Counted from the stretch's first letter, positions 9,753-19,495 are shown. The stretch is DNA of 64,000 bases from Bifidobacterium choerinum (GCF_000741135.1 NZ_JGYU01000003.1:93192-157191); one strand, 5' to 3'. The notes: generated by a model from the letters alone, not told the origin. Made by a program: numbers and translations.

Positions 9753-11318
9753 ATGGTTGAGCGATTCCCGGTCGTGCTGCGTGGCTACGACAAAGAACGT
9801 GTGGATGAGGCGATGATTGCGGCGCAGACGACGATCGACCGTCTGCGCGAACAGGTGAAGGCCGGGGACGACACCGTGCTGCAGCTGCAGGCGCAGCTGC
9901 AGGAGGAGAAGAACCGCAAGGCCACCTCGGACAACTCCTTCGCATCGCTCGGCGCGAACGCGCAGCAGATGCTCGCCTCCGCCGAACAGACGAGCACCGA
10001 GCTGCTCGAACGCGCGAAGAAGGATGCGGCGAGCGCGCGCGTCGAAGCGCAGTCGCAGTCGCAGACATTGATCAACAACGCGAAGCTCGATGCGCAGCAT
10101 CTCGTCGACGACGCCCAGGCCAAGGCGGACACGATGCTCAAGAACGCGCAGAACGAGGCGACGACGATCATCACGAACGCGCAGCAGGAGGCGAGCCAGC
10201 TCAAGGCGCAGACGGCGAAGACCGTCAGCGAGCAGCGTCAGACTCTCGACCTCGAGCTGACGAACTCGCGCGAGGAGCACGTCAAGCGCCTCGAGGCCGA
10301 GAAGGCGTCGCAGGAGCGCGAACTCGCCGAGCTGCGCGCGCAGGCGACGCAGCAGATCAGCGACCAGCGCCGCAGCGCGAACGAGGAGATCGCGCGCCTC
10401 AAGAGCGAGACGAACGACCAGATCGAGACGGCGCTCGCTGACGCGAACAAGAAGCTCGCCGACGTGCGCGAGCAGGTGTCGAAGCTGATGACCGAGGCGC
10501 AGCGCAAGGCCGGCGAGATCACCGACTCCGCGAAGTCGCACGCGCAGGAGATCACCGACACGGCCGAGGTCAACCGCACGAAGACGATGAGCCAGGTCAA
10601 CGCCGAGGTCGAGCAGATCCGCGCCGACATCGCCGCGCAGCAGGACGAGGCGACGAAGAAGGTCGCCGAGCTGCTCAAGAGCCTCGAGGAGCGCCGCCAG
10701 CAGGCGAAGGAGGAGGCCGAGACGCAGATCGCCGAGGCGAAGCAGATCCGCGAGGAGGCTGACGCCTATGCCGCGCACAAGCGCAAGGAGGCGGATGAGG
10801 AGTCCGCGAAGATCGTGCGCAAGGCGAGCGAGGAGGCGAGCAACCAGATCGAGCAGCGCCGCCGCGCCGCGCAGTCCGAACTCGACGGCCTGACGAAGCG
10901 CATCGGCGACCTGCAGCGCCGCGAGGCCGACATCACGCAGCGCGTCTCCGAGCTGCGTTCGATGTTCGCGAACGCCTTCGCCGGCTTCGGCCTCGGCGTC
11001 GACAACGCGCATTCGACCGACAACATGTCCGTCGTCAACGCCTTCGTCGAATCCGACAACGACGCCGACGCCGACACCGACGTCGACGACGCCGATTCGA
11101 CGGTGCTCATCGACGACCACGCGCAGCACGCGCCGACCGTGCCGCCGGCGCCGACGATGTCCGAGCATGACGACGCCGCCGATGCCGCCGCGCCGCACGC
11201 CGAGGAGAGCGCGACCGAGGTCATCGACGTGACCGAGACCGACACGGCCGACGACGCGACGATGCGCCGACGACGGCCTTCGACGCGAGCGACAACGACC
11301 CCGACGCCACGCAGCTGA
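9753..11318 (+). CDS. DivIVA-like long coiled-coil protein (C-terminal frame change likely)
   Basis: A 521-residue coiled-coil protein beginning FPVVLRGYDKERVDEAM, the short DivIVA-like N-terminal motif of actinobacterial polar-growth and cell-wall organisers. Residues about 30-410 are almost unbroken heptad-rich Ala/Glu/Gln/Lys sequence, followed by an acidic Asp/Thr/Ala tail. A role in polar growth or septum placement at the inner membrane is inferred from the family. The ATG at 9753 follows aaagga. The last residues are basic (MRRRRPSTRATT) and unlike the acidic tail. Losing or adding a base near 11265-11275 would instead give TTAFDASDNDPDATQLTD ending at 11326, so a frameshift at the extreme end is likely. 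PepC follows 133 bases later. Confidence 0.82.
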   Translation: MVERFPVVLRGYDKERVDEAMIAAQTTIDRLREQVKAGDDTVLQLQAQLQEEKNRKATSDNSFASLGANAQQMLASAEQTSTELLERAKKDAASARVEAQSQSQTLINNAKLDAQHLVDDAQAKADTMLKNAQNEATTIITNAQQEASQLKAQTAKTVSEQRQTLDLELTNSREEHVKRLEAEKASQERELAELRAQATQQISDQRRSANEEIARLKSETNDQIETALADANKKLADVREQVSKLMTEAQRKAGEITDSAKSHAQEITDTAEVNRTKTMSQVNAEVEQIRADIAAQQDEATKKVAELLKSLEERRQQAKEEAETQIAEAKQIREEADAYAAHKRKEADEESAKIVRKASEEASNQIEQRRRAAQSELDGLTKRIGDLQRREADITQRVSELRSMFANAFAGFGLGVDNAHSTDNMSVVNAFVESDNDADADTDVDDADSTVLIDDHAQHAPTVPPAPTMSEHDDAADAAAPHAEESATEVIDVTETDTADDATMRRRRPSTRATTTPTPRS

Positions 11319-11459
11319 CCGACTGACGCCGCATCCCGCGACCGCCCGGAACGGCCGTGCCCACACGCGTTCCGAGCGTTCACATACCACCGGACGTACC
11401 ACGTGCCGACCAACCAACAATCAGAGAACAACAGAACAACAAAGGAGCAAGGAGAGACC

Positions 11460-12797
11460 TTGACCGCAATCACCCCATTGTCCGCCGACGAACTCAACCA
11501 GCTGACCGCCGACTTCGACTCCGACCCCGTCAACCGCATGGCGATGAACGCCGTCACGAGCGCCGGCATCGACAAGGTCGCGCGCAACTACGACCGCGCG
11601 CGCCTGCTGCAGCGCCGCTTCTCGACGGTCGTCGACAACGGCGAGGCGACCCATCAGGACCGTTCCGGCCGCTGCTGGCTGTTCAGCTCGCTCAACGTGG
11701 CGCGCTTCGTCGCGAAGAAGAACATGAACCTCAAGGAGTTCGAGTTCTCGCAGAACTACGCGATGTACTACGACAAGCTCGAGCGCATCAACTACTTCAT
11801 GGGCGACATGGCCGACCTGATCCGCGGCGGCGAGCCGGTCGACTCGCGCCTGTTCCAGCACATGCTCGCCGACGTCATGGGCGACGGCGGCCAGTGGACG
11901 ATGGCGCTCAACGTCTACAAGAAGTACGGCGCCGTGCCGAAGGACCTGTATCCGGAGACCGAGTCGTCGAAGAACACCGGCGAGATGAACACGCAGCTGC
12001 GCCGCCTGCTGCACACGGCCGTCGCGCATATGGTCGACGATCCGAGCCGGATCGACGACATCGTGCGCCGCACCGTCGAGGCCGGCCACCGCATGCTCAC
12101 GATTCATCTGGGCGAGCCGCCGAAGCGCTTCCACTGGGAGTGGACCGACGCTGACGGCATCTTCCACCGCGACGGCGAGATCACGCCGCAGGAGTTCTGG
12201 AACAAGTACGTCGGCTCCGCCGACCTCGAAAGCTACGTCTGCCTCGTCGACGACCCGCGCCATGAGCACGCGAAGGGCCGGAAGATCGGCATCGAGCATC
12301 TGGGCAATGTGGCCGGCGGCGACCCGACCGAATACCTCAACGTGCCGGTGCGGTTCATGAAGGACTGCGTGCGCGACATCCTCGTCGAGCAGGGCATCCC
12401 GGTGTGGTTCGGCGCCGACTGCCATCCGATGATGGACCGCACCGACGGCGCATGGGCGACCGACCTATTCGAGTACGACAAGGTGTACCGTGTCGACTTC
12501 GACATGACAAAGGAGCAGCGCGTGCGCTTCGGCGACTCGGCGATGAACCACGCGATGGCCTTCGTCGGCGTCGACGTCGAGGACGACGGCAAGACGACCC
12601 GCCGCTGGCGCGTCGAGAACTCGTGGGGCACGAAGATCGCCGACAAGGGCTACTTCACGATGGGCGACGACTGGTTCGACCAGTACGTCTTCGAGGTGGC
12701 CGTGCCGAAGGCGATGCTGCCCGACGAGTACCTCAAGGCGCTCGACGAGCCGGCGACGATGCTGCCGGCATGGGACCCGATGGGTGCGCTCGCGTAA
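11460..12797 (+). CDS. pepC: aminopeptidase C (bleomycin hydrolase family)
   Basis: A 445-residue C1B cysteine aminopeptidase, cytosolic and usually hexameric, which trims peptides from the N-terminus. Catalytic residues are visible: Cys72 in RSGRCWLFSSLN, His in MNHAMAFVGVDV and Asn in VENSWG. The length matches the family (about 440-450). The start is taken as TTG at 11460, because the ribosome site ggagaga lies just upstream at about 11450; the GTG at 11403 would place that site inside the coding region and add an unlikely Asn/Gln-rich tail. A perfect 13-bp stem terminator follows. The gene is transcribed in the same direction as the DivIVA-like gene. Confidence 0.93.
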   Translation: MTAITPLSADELNQLTADFDSDPVNRMAMNAVTSAGIDKVARNYDRARLLQRRFSTVVDNGEATHQDRSGRCWLFSSLNVARFVAKKNMNLKEFEFSQNYAMYYDKLERINYFMGDMADLIRGGEPVDSRLFQHMLADVMGDGGQWTMALNVYKKYGAVPKDLYPETESSKNTGEMNTQLRRLLHTAVAHMVDDPSRIDDIVRRTVEAGHRMLTIHLGEPPKRFHWEWTDADGIFHRDGEITPQEFWNKYVGSADLESYVCLVDDPRHEHAKGRKIGIEHLGNVAGGDPTEYLNVPVRFMKDCVRDILVEQGIPVWFGADCHPMMDRTDGAWATDLFEYDKVYRVDFDMTKEQRVRFGDSAMNHAMAFVGVDVEDDGKTTRRWRVENSWGTKIADKGYFTMGDDWFDQYVFEVAVPKAMLPDEYLKALDEPATMLPAWDPMGALA

Positions 12798-12868
12798 GAC
12801 GCGTCCGGCACGTCCGCGTCCGCTCGGCGCGAACGGCACGCCGGACGATTCCCGCTGATTCCTGTCAT

Positions 12869-12903
12869 GCGGCGCGCAGGCTTTACGGCCTGCGCGCCGC
12901 TTT
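12869..12903 (+). terminator. terminator after pepC
   Basis: A perfect 13-bp stem (GCGGCGCGCAGGC at 12869-12881 pairs with 12888-12900) has a six-base loop and is followed by ttt. Confidence 0.85.
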
Positions 12904-13017
12904 GCGATACATGCCGGCGATACGTCAGGGGATGTGTCCTAGTATGGGTATCCGATTTCCCGCTCGGGAACGTTCAAGAACATGCACAAGGATCGATGAG
13001 AGGAAGAGGAACGAACG

Positions 13018-14145
13018 ATGGCAGCCCTTCGTGGTCCGGACAGTTCGCAGGACAATGTGCTCGACGCGCGCGCCGTGGTCCCCGAGACCGTCGACGTCAA
13101 CATCCGTCAGCTCGACCCGATTCCGGCCCCGCGCTACTTCATCAAGGAGCTGCCGCTCACCGACGCGATGAGCGAGCTCGTCCTGTCCTCGCGCCGTCAG
13201 ATCCGCGACATCCTGCACGGCCGCGACGACCGTGTCCTCGCGATCGTCGGCCCCTGCTCGATCCACGATCCGAAGGCCGCGCACGAGTATGCGACGAGGC
13301 TCGCCGCGCTCAACGAGGAGCTCAAGGACCGCCTGATGATCGTCATGCGCGTCTACTTCGAGAAGCCGCGCACGACGATCGGCTGGAAGGGCCTGATCAA
13401 CGACCCCGACCTCAACGGCCGCTTCGACATCCGCAAGGGCATGTGGCTCGCGCGCAAGGTGCTCACCGACGTCCTGTCGCTCGGCCTGCCGGCGGCGACC
13501 GAATGGCTCGACCCGATCACGCCGCAGTATCTGTGCGACCTCGTCAGCTGGGGCGCGATCGGCGCGCGCAACACCGAAAGCCAGGTGCACCGCGAACTGG
13601 CGAGCGGCATGAGCATGCCGATCGGCTTCAAGAACGCGACCGACGGCTCGATCAAGCCGGCCGCCGACTCGTGCTACACGGCCGCCTTCGAACACCACTT
13701 CCTGTCCGTCAACCTCGACGGCCAGGTCATCTCCGCCGAGACGAAGGGCAACCCCGACTGCCATCTCGTGCTGCGCGGTTCGAGCAGCGGCCCGAACTAC
13801 GACCCGGTCTCCGTGGCCGGCGCGCTCGCGGCGCTCAGGGCGTCGAAGGCGAGCGGCCCGAGCGACCACGGCCTCGTCATCGACGCCGCGCACGGCAACT
13901 GCGGCAAGGACGAGGTCGTCGAGGCGCGCGTCGTCGAGGACATCGCGTCGCGCATCGCCGCCGGCGAACGCGGCATCCTCGGCATCATGATGGAAAGCTT
14001 CCTCAAGGGCGGCCACCAGAAGCCGGCGCCGCTCGACCAGCTCGTCTACGGCCAGTCGGTAACCGACGCCTGCGTGCCGTGGGGCCGCACCGAGCAGGTG
14101 CTGCGTGAACTCGCCGACGCCGTCGCCGCACGGCGCGGCAACTGA
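13018..14145 (+). CDS. aroG: 3-deoxy-7-phosphoheptulonate (DAHP) synthase, class I, copy 1
   Basis: A 375-residue AroG/AroF/AroH-type enzyme that joins phosphoenolpyruvate and erythrose 4-phosphate in the first shikimate-pathway step. The metal ligands expected for the class are present: Cys in GPCSIHDP, His in DAAHGN, Glu in GIMMESF and Asp in VTDAC. GARNTESQ and GFKNATDG are family landmarks. The ATG at 13018 follows gaggaag. The next gene begins 17 bases after the stop and may be co-transcribed. A second, longer DAHP synthase lies 2.1 kb downstream. Which aromatic amino acid inhibits each copy cannot be read with confidence, so the letter in the symbol is a class label only. Confidence 0.92.
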   Translation: MAALRGPDSSQDNVLDARAVVPETVDVNIRQLDPIPAPRYFIKELPLTDAMSELVLSSRRQIRDILHGRDDRVLAIVGPCSIHDPKAAHEYATRLAALNEELKDRLMIVMRVYFEKPRTTIGWKGLINDPDLNGRFDIRKGMWLARKVLTDVLSLGLPAATEWLDPITPQYLCDLVSWGAIGARNTESQVHRELASGMSMPIGFKNATDGSIKPAADSCYTAAFEHHFLSVNLDGQVISAETKGNPDCHLVLRGSSSGPNYDPVSVAGALAALRASKASGPSDHGLVIDAAHGNCGKDEVVEARVVEDIASRIAAGERGILGIMMESFLKGGHQKPAPLDQLVYGQSVTDACVPWGRTEQVLRELADAVAARRGN

Positions 14146-14161
14146 GCGGGCGCATCGCACG

Positions 14162-16204
14162 ATGCAACGCATCATCGCCAGCAGCAATGCGTCGCAGCTG
14201 CGTGACGGCGCCCCCACGCCTGCCGCACCTGCCGAGTCGACACCACCGCGTCCCATCGCGCGCCGCGAATCGGCGCCGCGCGGTCACATCCGCGTCATCG
14301 ACGGTCTGCGCGCGCTCGCGATCGGCGGCGTGCTGCTCTACCACGCGCGCCCGTCGCTCGCCGTCGGCGGCTTCCTCGGCGTCACCGTCTTCCTCGTGCT
14401 GTCCGGTTTCCTGATCACGCGCGGCCTGCTCGGGCTGCTCGAGTCGGGACGCTGCTCGTATCCGAAGTTCGTCGTGCGCCGCGCGCGCCGCATCTGGCCG
14501 CCGGTGCTCACGACAATCGCGTTCGCAGCCGTCGTCGTCTATCTGTGGGCGCCGTCGCTGCTGCTCAAGCTGCGCGCCGACGCCGTGCCGAGCGCGCTGT
14601 TCTACAGCAACTGGTCGTACATCTTCCGCCACGTCTCGTATTTCGACGCCGCCGGTCTGCCGTCGCCGCTGACGCATCTGTGGTACACGAGCCTGATCAT
14701 GCAGTTCTATCTGCTGTGGCCGCTGCTGCTCGCGCTCATCGTGCGCCTCATGCGCCGCAGATGGGCGCGAGCATGCGCGATCGCCGCGCTCATCGCCGCG
14801 TCGAGCATAGAAATGGCGATGCTGTACATGCCGGGGCATGACACGTCGCGCATGTACTACGGCCTCGACACGCGCGCCGCCGAGCTGCTCGTCGGCGCGC
14901 TGCTCGCCGTCCTCGTGCACCGCGCCGACGGCGACGACATGCCGACGCTCGTGCCGTGGGACGGCTGGCGCCGCGACCTGCATATCGGCTCGTACGTGCT
15001 GCCGGTCACCATGCGGCGCATCGTTGCCGGCGGCGTGTTCCTGTGCCTGGCCGTGCTCGTCGTCTCGATGTTCGTCGTCGACGCCTCGGCCTCGTGGCTG
15101 TACCGCGGCGGCTTCCTGCTCTACGCGCTGCTGACGGCGACGATGCTGTGGGCGGGCATGCTGCCCGGCGTCTTCGGCCATGCGATGGGCGTCAAGGCGC
15201 TCGCCTATCTGAGTTCACGCTCGTTCTCGCTGTACCTCGTGCACTATCCGCTGCTGCTCGTCATGAATCCGGCGACGCGCGCGCATACGCCGTGGTGGCT
15301 CGTGGTCGGGCAGTTCCTCGTCATCCTCGCCGTCGGCGAGGTCTTCTACCAGTGCGTCGAGGCGCTGCGCGGCGCACCGTGGCTGCCGTGGACGCGCCGC
15401 CGGCGTGACAACCCGGAGCGCACGCAGCGTCCAGGCGCCTTCATCGGCGCGGTGACCGGCGTCGTCATCATCGTCATCCTGCTGCTGCCGCTGCCGTGGC
15501 GTCAGCTCACGCACGAACGCGCCGTCGCGCTGCGCCCCGAGCTCGGCATGACGGCCGAGCAGGCGAGGAAGGAGCTCGACGCGCAACGCCGACCGAAACC
15601 GTCGCCGACCGCGTCGACGCCGGCCGCTCCGGCGACACCGACCTCGAAACCCGCGCCGCCGAAGCCGAAGGTCGAGGCACTCAAGGCCCCCGACAACCTC
15701 GACCCGTCGCGCTGGCACTGCGACAGGGCCGCCGGGACCTGCGACGTGCGCATGCTCGTCGTCGGCGATTCGGTGACCGAAGGCGTCGCGCCGGCGCTCA
15801 TGCAGTATTTCCCGAACGCGCACGTCGACGGCAAGGTCAGCCGCCAGTTCGGCACCGGCGTCGACCTGCTGCGCCAGTACCTGACGAGCGAGGATCCGCA
15901 GCTCATCGTCTTCGCGCTCGGCACGAACGGTCCGCCGACGCAGGAGAGCGTCGACGAGGTCATCCGTCTGGCGAACGGAAGGCCGCTGTACTTCCTGACG
16001 ACGCGGGCGCCCGTCGCGTGGATCGACCAGACGAACCAGCTGTTCGTCGACGCCGCGAAGGCGCATCCGAACGTCGGCGTCATCGACTGGTCGGCGCTCT
16101 CCGGCGCGCATCCCGAATACCTGTACGACGACGGCACGCATCCGAACGAACTGGGCACGCAGGCCTACGAGCAGATGCTGATGCGCGCCGTCTGCCCGCA
16201 GTGA
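14162..16204 (+). CDS. OafA-type acyltransferase with C-terminal SGNH domain
   Basis: A 680-residue integral membrane protein. The N-terminal half is an acyltransferase-3 domain with about ten membrane helices. Its marker motifs are RVIDGLRALAI, the His in LYHARPS, GGFLGVTVFLVLSGFLIT and a basic RRARRIWP loop. A final helix at about residues 430-450 leads to a Pro/Ala/Lys-rich linker and an external SGNH-hydrolase-like domain with GDSVTEG, ALGTNG and DGTHPN, which hold the Ser, Asn, Asp and His residues. Such fusions acetylate cell-wall glycans, peptidoglycan or surface polymers; the acceptor here is unknown. ATG 14162 is chosen over a GTG at 14105 that would overlap aroG. It sits between the two DAHP synthase genes. 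Confidence 0.87.
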   Translation: MQRIIASSNASQLRDGAPTPAAPAESTPPRPIARRESAPRGHIRVIDGLRALAIGGVLLYHARPSLAVGGFLGVTVFLVLSGFLITRGLLGLLESGRCSYPKFVVRRARRIWPPVLTTIAFAAVVVYLWAPSLLLKLRADAVPSALFYSNWSYIFRHVSYFDAAGLPSPLTHLWYTSLIMQFYLLWPLLLALIVRLMRRRWARACAIAALIAASSIEMAMLYMPGHDTSRMYYGLDTRAAELLVGALLAVLVHRADGDDMPTLVPWDGWRRDLHIGSYVLPVTMRRIVAGGVFLCLAVLVVSMFVVDASASWLYRGGFLLYALLTATMLWAGMLPGVFGHAMGVKALAYLSSRSFSLYLVHYPLLLVMNPATRAHTPWWLVVGQFLVILAVGEVFYQCVEALRGAPWLPWTRRRRDNPERTQRPGAFIGAVTGVVIIVILLLPLPWRQLTHERAVALRPELGMTAEQARKELDAQRRPKPSPTASTPAAPATPTSKPAPPKPKVEALKAPDNLDPSRWHCDRAAGTCDVRMLVVGDSVTEGVAPALMQYFPNAHVDGKVSRQFGTGVDLLRQYLTSEDPQLIVFALGTNGPPTQESVDEVIRLANGRPLYFLTTRAPVAWIDQTNQLFVDAAKAHPNVGVIDWSALSGAHPEYLYDDGTHPNELGTQAYEQMLMRAVCPQ

Positions 16205-16279
16205 TGCGCGGGGACGATACGGATGGTCGCGTCGTGCGGCGCCCCTTGCTAAGCTGAGGCCGGAACAAGAAGGAGCATC

Positions 16280-17551
16280 ATGGCCATCAGTGATCAGGAT
16301 CCGCGCCACGGCGACACGCCCAGGCATACGTTCTCCGAGGACCATCGCCGTGCGATCGAGAACGGCGAGCCGATGACCTACACGTCGGCCAAGCTCGACG
16401 AGGTGCACGCCGTCATGGCCGCCGGCGGCAATCCGCTCACGGCGATCCCCGACCTGCCGCATTGGGAGGACGCCGTCGGCATCGACCGCATCATCAACCG
16501 CCGCGTCATGGAACTCGATCCGCTGCCGACGCCGGCGCAGGTGCTGTCCGCGCTGCCGCTCGGCACGGCCGCGCAGGACATCGTCGCCTATTCGCGCGAC
16601 GAGATTCGCGCCTGCCTGTATGGTCAGGACGACCGTCTGCTCGTCATCGTCGGCCCGTGCTCGGTGCACGATCCGAAGGCCGCGCTCGACTATGCGCGCC
16701 GGCTCCATGAGGTCAAGCAGGAGCTCGAGGGTGAGCTGCTCATCGTCATGCGCGTCTACTTCGAGAAGCCGCGCAGCACCGTCGGCTGGAAGGGCCTGAT
16801 CAACGATCCGGACATCGATGGCAGCCACAACATCCAGAAGGGCCTGCTGCTCGCCCGCAAAACGCTGCTCGACGTGCTCGGCGCCGGCCTCGCCGCCGCG
16901 ACCGAATTCCTCGAACCGACAAGCCCGCAGTACATCGCCGACGCGATCAGCTGGGGCGCGATCGGCGCGCGCAACACCGAAAGCCAGGTCCACCGCCAGC
17001 TCGCGAGCGGCCTGAGCATGCCGATCGGCTTCAAGAACGCGACCGACGGCTCGGTCAAGGCGGCGATGAACAGCTGCATCACGGCCGCCGGGCAGCACAC
17101 CTTCTTCGGCATCGACCATATGGGGCGCGCCTGCGCCGTCGAGACGCTCGGCAACCCCGACTGTCACGTCGTGCTGCGCGGCTCGAGCCACGGCCCGAAC
17201 TACGACGCCGCGTCGGTGGCCGACGCGATGGCGATGATCCGCTCGTTGATGGGCGCCGACACGGCCGCCGCGCACGGTCTGATCATCGACTGCTCGCACG
17301 GCAACTCCGGCAAGGACGAGGTGCGTCAGGCCGCCGTCGTACGCGACATCGCCGCGCGCATCGCCGACGGCGAGCAGGGCATCACCGGCGTCATGATGGA
17401 AAGCTTCCTCGTCGGCGGCAACCAGCCGGAGGCGCCGCTCGACCAACTCGTCTACGGACAGTCGATCACCGACCGCTGCATCGGCTGGCCCGAGACCGAC
17501 CGTCTGCTGCACGAACTCGCCGACGCCGTCAGCGCCCGCCGCTGGCGCTGA
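16280..17551 (+). CDS. aroG: DAHP synthase, class I, copy 2
   Basis: A 423-residue class I DAHP synthase, about 48 residues longer than the upstream copy, owing to a hydrophilic N-terminal extension (residues about 1-75). Metal-site residues are intact: GPCSVHDP, IDCSHGN, GVMMESF and ITDRC. The two copies share long blocks such as MRVYFEKPR and GWKGLINDPD, so they look like an old duplication with divergence. N-terminal segments of this enzyme class often shape aromatic feedback inhibition, so the copies may differ in their inhibitor; this is inference. The ATG at 16280 follows aaggagc. The nucleosidase gene starts 41 bases downstream and may share a transcript. Confidence 0.92.
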   Translation: MAISDQDPRHGDTPRHTFSEDHRRAIENGEPMTYTSAKLDEVHAVMAAGGNPLTAIPDLPHWEDAVGIDRIINRRVMELDPLPTPAQVLSALPLGTAAQDIVAYSRDEIRACLYGQDDRLLVIVGPCSVHDPKAALDYARRLHEVKQELEGELLIVMRVYFEKPRSTVGWKGLINDPDIDGSHNIQKGLLLARKTLLDVLGAGLAAATEFLEPTSPQYIADAISWGAIGARNTESQVHRQLASGLSMPIGFKNATDGSVKAAMNSCITAAGQHTFFGIDHMGRACAVETLGNPDCHVVLRGSSHGPNYDAASVADAMAMIRSLMGADTAAAHGLIIDCSHGNSGKDEVRQAAVVRDIAARIADGEQGITGVMMESFLVGGNQPEAPLDQLVYGQSITDRCIGWPETDRLLHELADAVSARRWR

Positions 17552-17592
17552 ACGCGCGCGCCAACATCAATCGAACAACCGGAAGGACAGCC

Positions 17593-18294
17593 ATGGCCAG
17601 CTTCAGCACCGTCGCCATCATCAGCGCGCTCGAGGAGGAGGCCGCGCACATCGCCGCGTCGCTCAACGACGTCACCGAGGAGCGACGCGCGAGCCTGACG
17701 ATCACGCACGGCACATTGCCGACGCACGACGGACGCGAACTCGCCGTCTCGGTGACCGTCGGCGGCATGGGACTCGTCAACGCGGCCGCGACGACGCAGT
17801 GCCTCATCGACGTCGCGCAGCCCGACGCCGTGCTGTTCTCCGGCATCGCCGGCAACCTCAACCCCGACCTGCACATCAACGACATCGTCCTCGGTGAGAC
17901 GCTGCGCTACCTCGACACCGACATGCGCCTCGTCGGCCAGTGGAAGCCGCAGACCGAGGAGTTCCACTCCGACCCCAGGCTCATCGCGCTCGCCGAGTCT
18001 GCGCTCGACGACATGGGCATCCACCACGTCAACGGCGTCATCGCCTCCGGCAACTACTTCGTCGACTCGCCCGAACAGGTCGAACGCGTCATCCGCGAGA
18101 CGCACGCCGACGCCGTCGAGATGGAGGGCGCCGCCGTCGCGCATGTCGCCGCCCGCAACGATGTGCCCGCGCTCGTCATCCGCGCGATGAGCGACAACGC
18201 CGACACCGACTACGAGGACTTCAGGACCTTCGACGTGAGCGCCTACGCGGACACGGCCGCGAAGCTCGCCGTCGAGATCCTGTGCAGGATGTGA
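17593..18294 (+). CDS. mtnN: 5'-methylthioadenosine/S-adenosylhomocysteine nucleosidase
   Basis: A 233-residue PNP_UDP-fold enzyme that splits adenine from methylthioadenosine and S-adenosylhomocysteine, clearing by-products of polyamine synthesis and methylation. Expected residues are present: the Glu-rich SALEEEAA near the N-terminus, GGMGLVNAA, SGIAGNL, VEMEGAAVAHVA (ribose-binding Met-Glu) and catalytic Asp in MSDNAD. The length matches the family. The ATG at 17593 follows ggaaggac. The stop and the senX3-like ATG are separated by one base, so this gene probably leads the senX3-regX3 transcript, an unexpected partner for a phosphate sensor. Confidence 0.9.
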   Translation: MASFSTVAIISALEEEAAHIAASLNDVTEERRASLTITHGTLPTHDGRELAVSVTVGGMGLVNAAATTQCLIDVAQPDAVLFSGIAGNLNPDLHINDIVLGETLRYLDTDMRLVGQWKPQTEEFHSDPRLIALAESALDDMGIHHVNGVIASGNYFVDSPEQVERVIRETHADAVEMEGAAVAHVAARNDVPALVIRAMSDNADTDYEDFRTFDVSAYADTAAKLAVEILCRM

Positions 18295-18295
18295 G

Positions 18296-19495
18296 ATGAC
18301 GACGCCGTCGCTCGCGGCGACGCTCGCCGTCGCCGCCGTGCTCGTCATCGCCGCCGTGGCCGTCGTCGCCTACCGTGCGGGCGCGGCGCATGCACGCGAC
18401 CGCGCTCCGCGGACGCGCGCGCTGTTCGGCGGCCTCGCCGACGTCGCCGCCGTCGACGCCGAGCGCCGCATGCTCGCGATGCTCGAGGAGGCCGTCGTCA
18501 TCGTCGATGCCGCCGGCACCGTGCTCGTCGCGAACGAAGAGGCGCGCGAACACGGCCTCGTCCACGACGGCATGCTCGCCGACGACGCCGTGCGCGCGCT
18601 TGTGCATGAGGCGTCGCAGCGTCCCATCGACCGCGAGCTGACGCTCGACCGCGACGGGCGGCGCGCGCATGTCGCCGCGCATGCGCAGCCGCTCGCGCCG
18701 GGGCGGATCGCGCTCGTGTGCGCCGACACCGACTACCGGCGCAGCGTCGACCGTGTACGCCGCGACTTCGTGACGAACGTCTCCCATGAGCTCAAGACGC
18801 CGGTCGGCGCGATCATGCTGCTCGCCGAGACGATTGACGATGCCGGAGACGACGTCGACATGATCCGCCATTTCGCCGTGCGCATCGGCGTCGAGGCGAA
18901 GCGGCTCGACGGGCTTGTGCGCCGCCTCATCGAACTGGGACGCATGGGCGCCGGCGGCGAGCGGACGGTGCGGGTCGTCGACGTGCATGACCTCGTCGCG
19001 CACGCAATCGCCGACACCGAGGTCACGGCGGCGGCGCGCCACGCCGACGTGCAGCTGCGCGACGACGCCGACGGCATGCCGCTGCCGGTCGAGGTCGACG
19101 CCGTCGGCGTGCACATCGCGCTCAAGAACATCGTCGAGAACGCGATCAACTATTCGCCCGAGGGCGCCGTCGTCGCCGTCGAGCTCGCGCGCGCCGGCGA
19201 CGAGGCGCGCATCCGCGTCGTCGACCACGGCGTCGGCATCCCGCAACCGCTGCAGGGGCGCGTCTTCGAACGCTTCTACCGCGTCGACCCGGCGCGTTCG
19301 CGGCTGACCGGCGGCACCGGCCTCGGCCTGTCGATCGCGAACCACCATGTGCGGGCCAATCATGGGCATATCGATCTGTGGTCGCGACCGGGGGAGGGGT
19401 CGACGTTCACGGTGACGCTGCCGCTCGCATCGCCGGCCACCGCTGGCGTCGATGCGGACGTTTCGACCGGCAACAGGAAGGAGGACGGGCGATGA
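18296..19495 (+). CDS. senX3: phosphate-type sensor histidine kinase (SenX3/PhoR-like)
   Basis: A 399-residue histidine kinase. An N-terminal membrane helix (about residues 8-26) is followed by a PAS-like segment (60-140), the dimerisation/phosphoacceptor helix with NVSHELKTP (His164), and an ATPase domain with NIVENAINYS, DHGVGI, FERFYRVD and GGTGLGLSIA. A single membrane anchor with an internal PAS domain is the SenX3 layout. The partner is RegX3, whose ATG overlaps this stop by four bases. The pst operon immediately downstream supports phosphate sensing. No phoU gene is seen in the window. Confidence 0.88.
   Translation: MTTPSLAATLAVAAVLVIAAVAVVAYRAGAAHARDRAPRTRALFGGLADVAAVDAERRMLAMLEEAVVIVDAAGTVLVANEEAREHGLVHDGMLADDAVRALVHEASQRPIDRELTLDRDGRRAHVAAHAQPLAPGRIALVCADTDYRRSVDRVRRDFVTNVSHELKTPVGAIMLLAETIDDAGDDVDMIRHFAVRIGVEAKRLDGLVRRLIELGRMGAGGERTVRVVDVHDLVAHAIADTEVTAAARHADVQLRDDADGMPLPVEVDAVGVHIALKNIVENAINYSPEGAVVAVELARAGDEARIRVVDHGVGIPQPLQGRVFERFYRVDPARSRLTGGTGLGLSIANHHVRANHGHIDLWSRPGEGSTFTVTLPLASPATAGVDADVSTGNRKEDGR

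Noticed and set aside
11403..11459. GTG start for pepC at 11403
   Set aside because: It would place the ribosome site aaggagcaaggaga inside the coding region and add an Asn/Gln-rich tail foreign to the family; TTG 11460 fits better.
15215..17512. 765-codon minus-strand frame opposite the acyltransferase and second DAHP synthase
   Set aside because: It is antisense to two clearly real genes and has no start signal or family resemblance.
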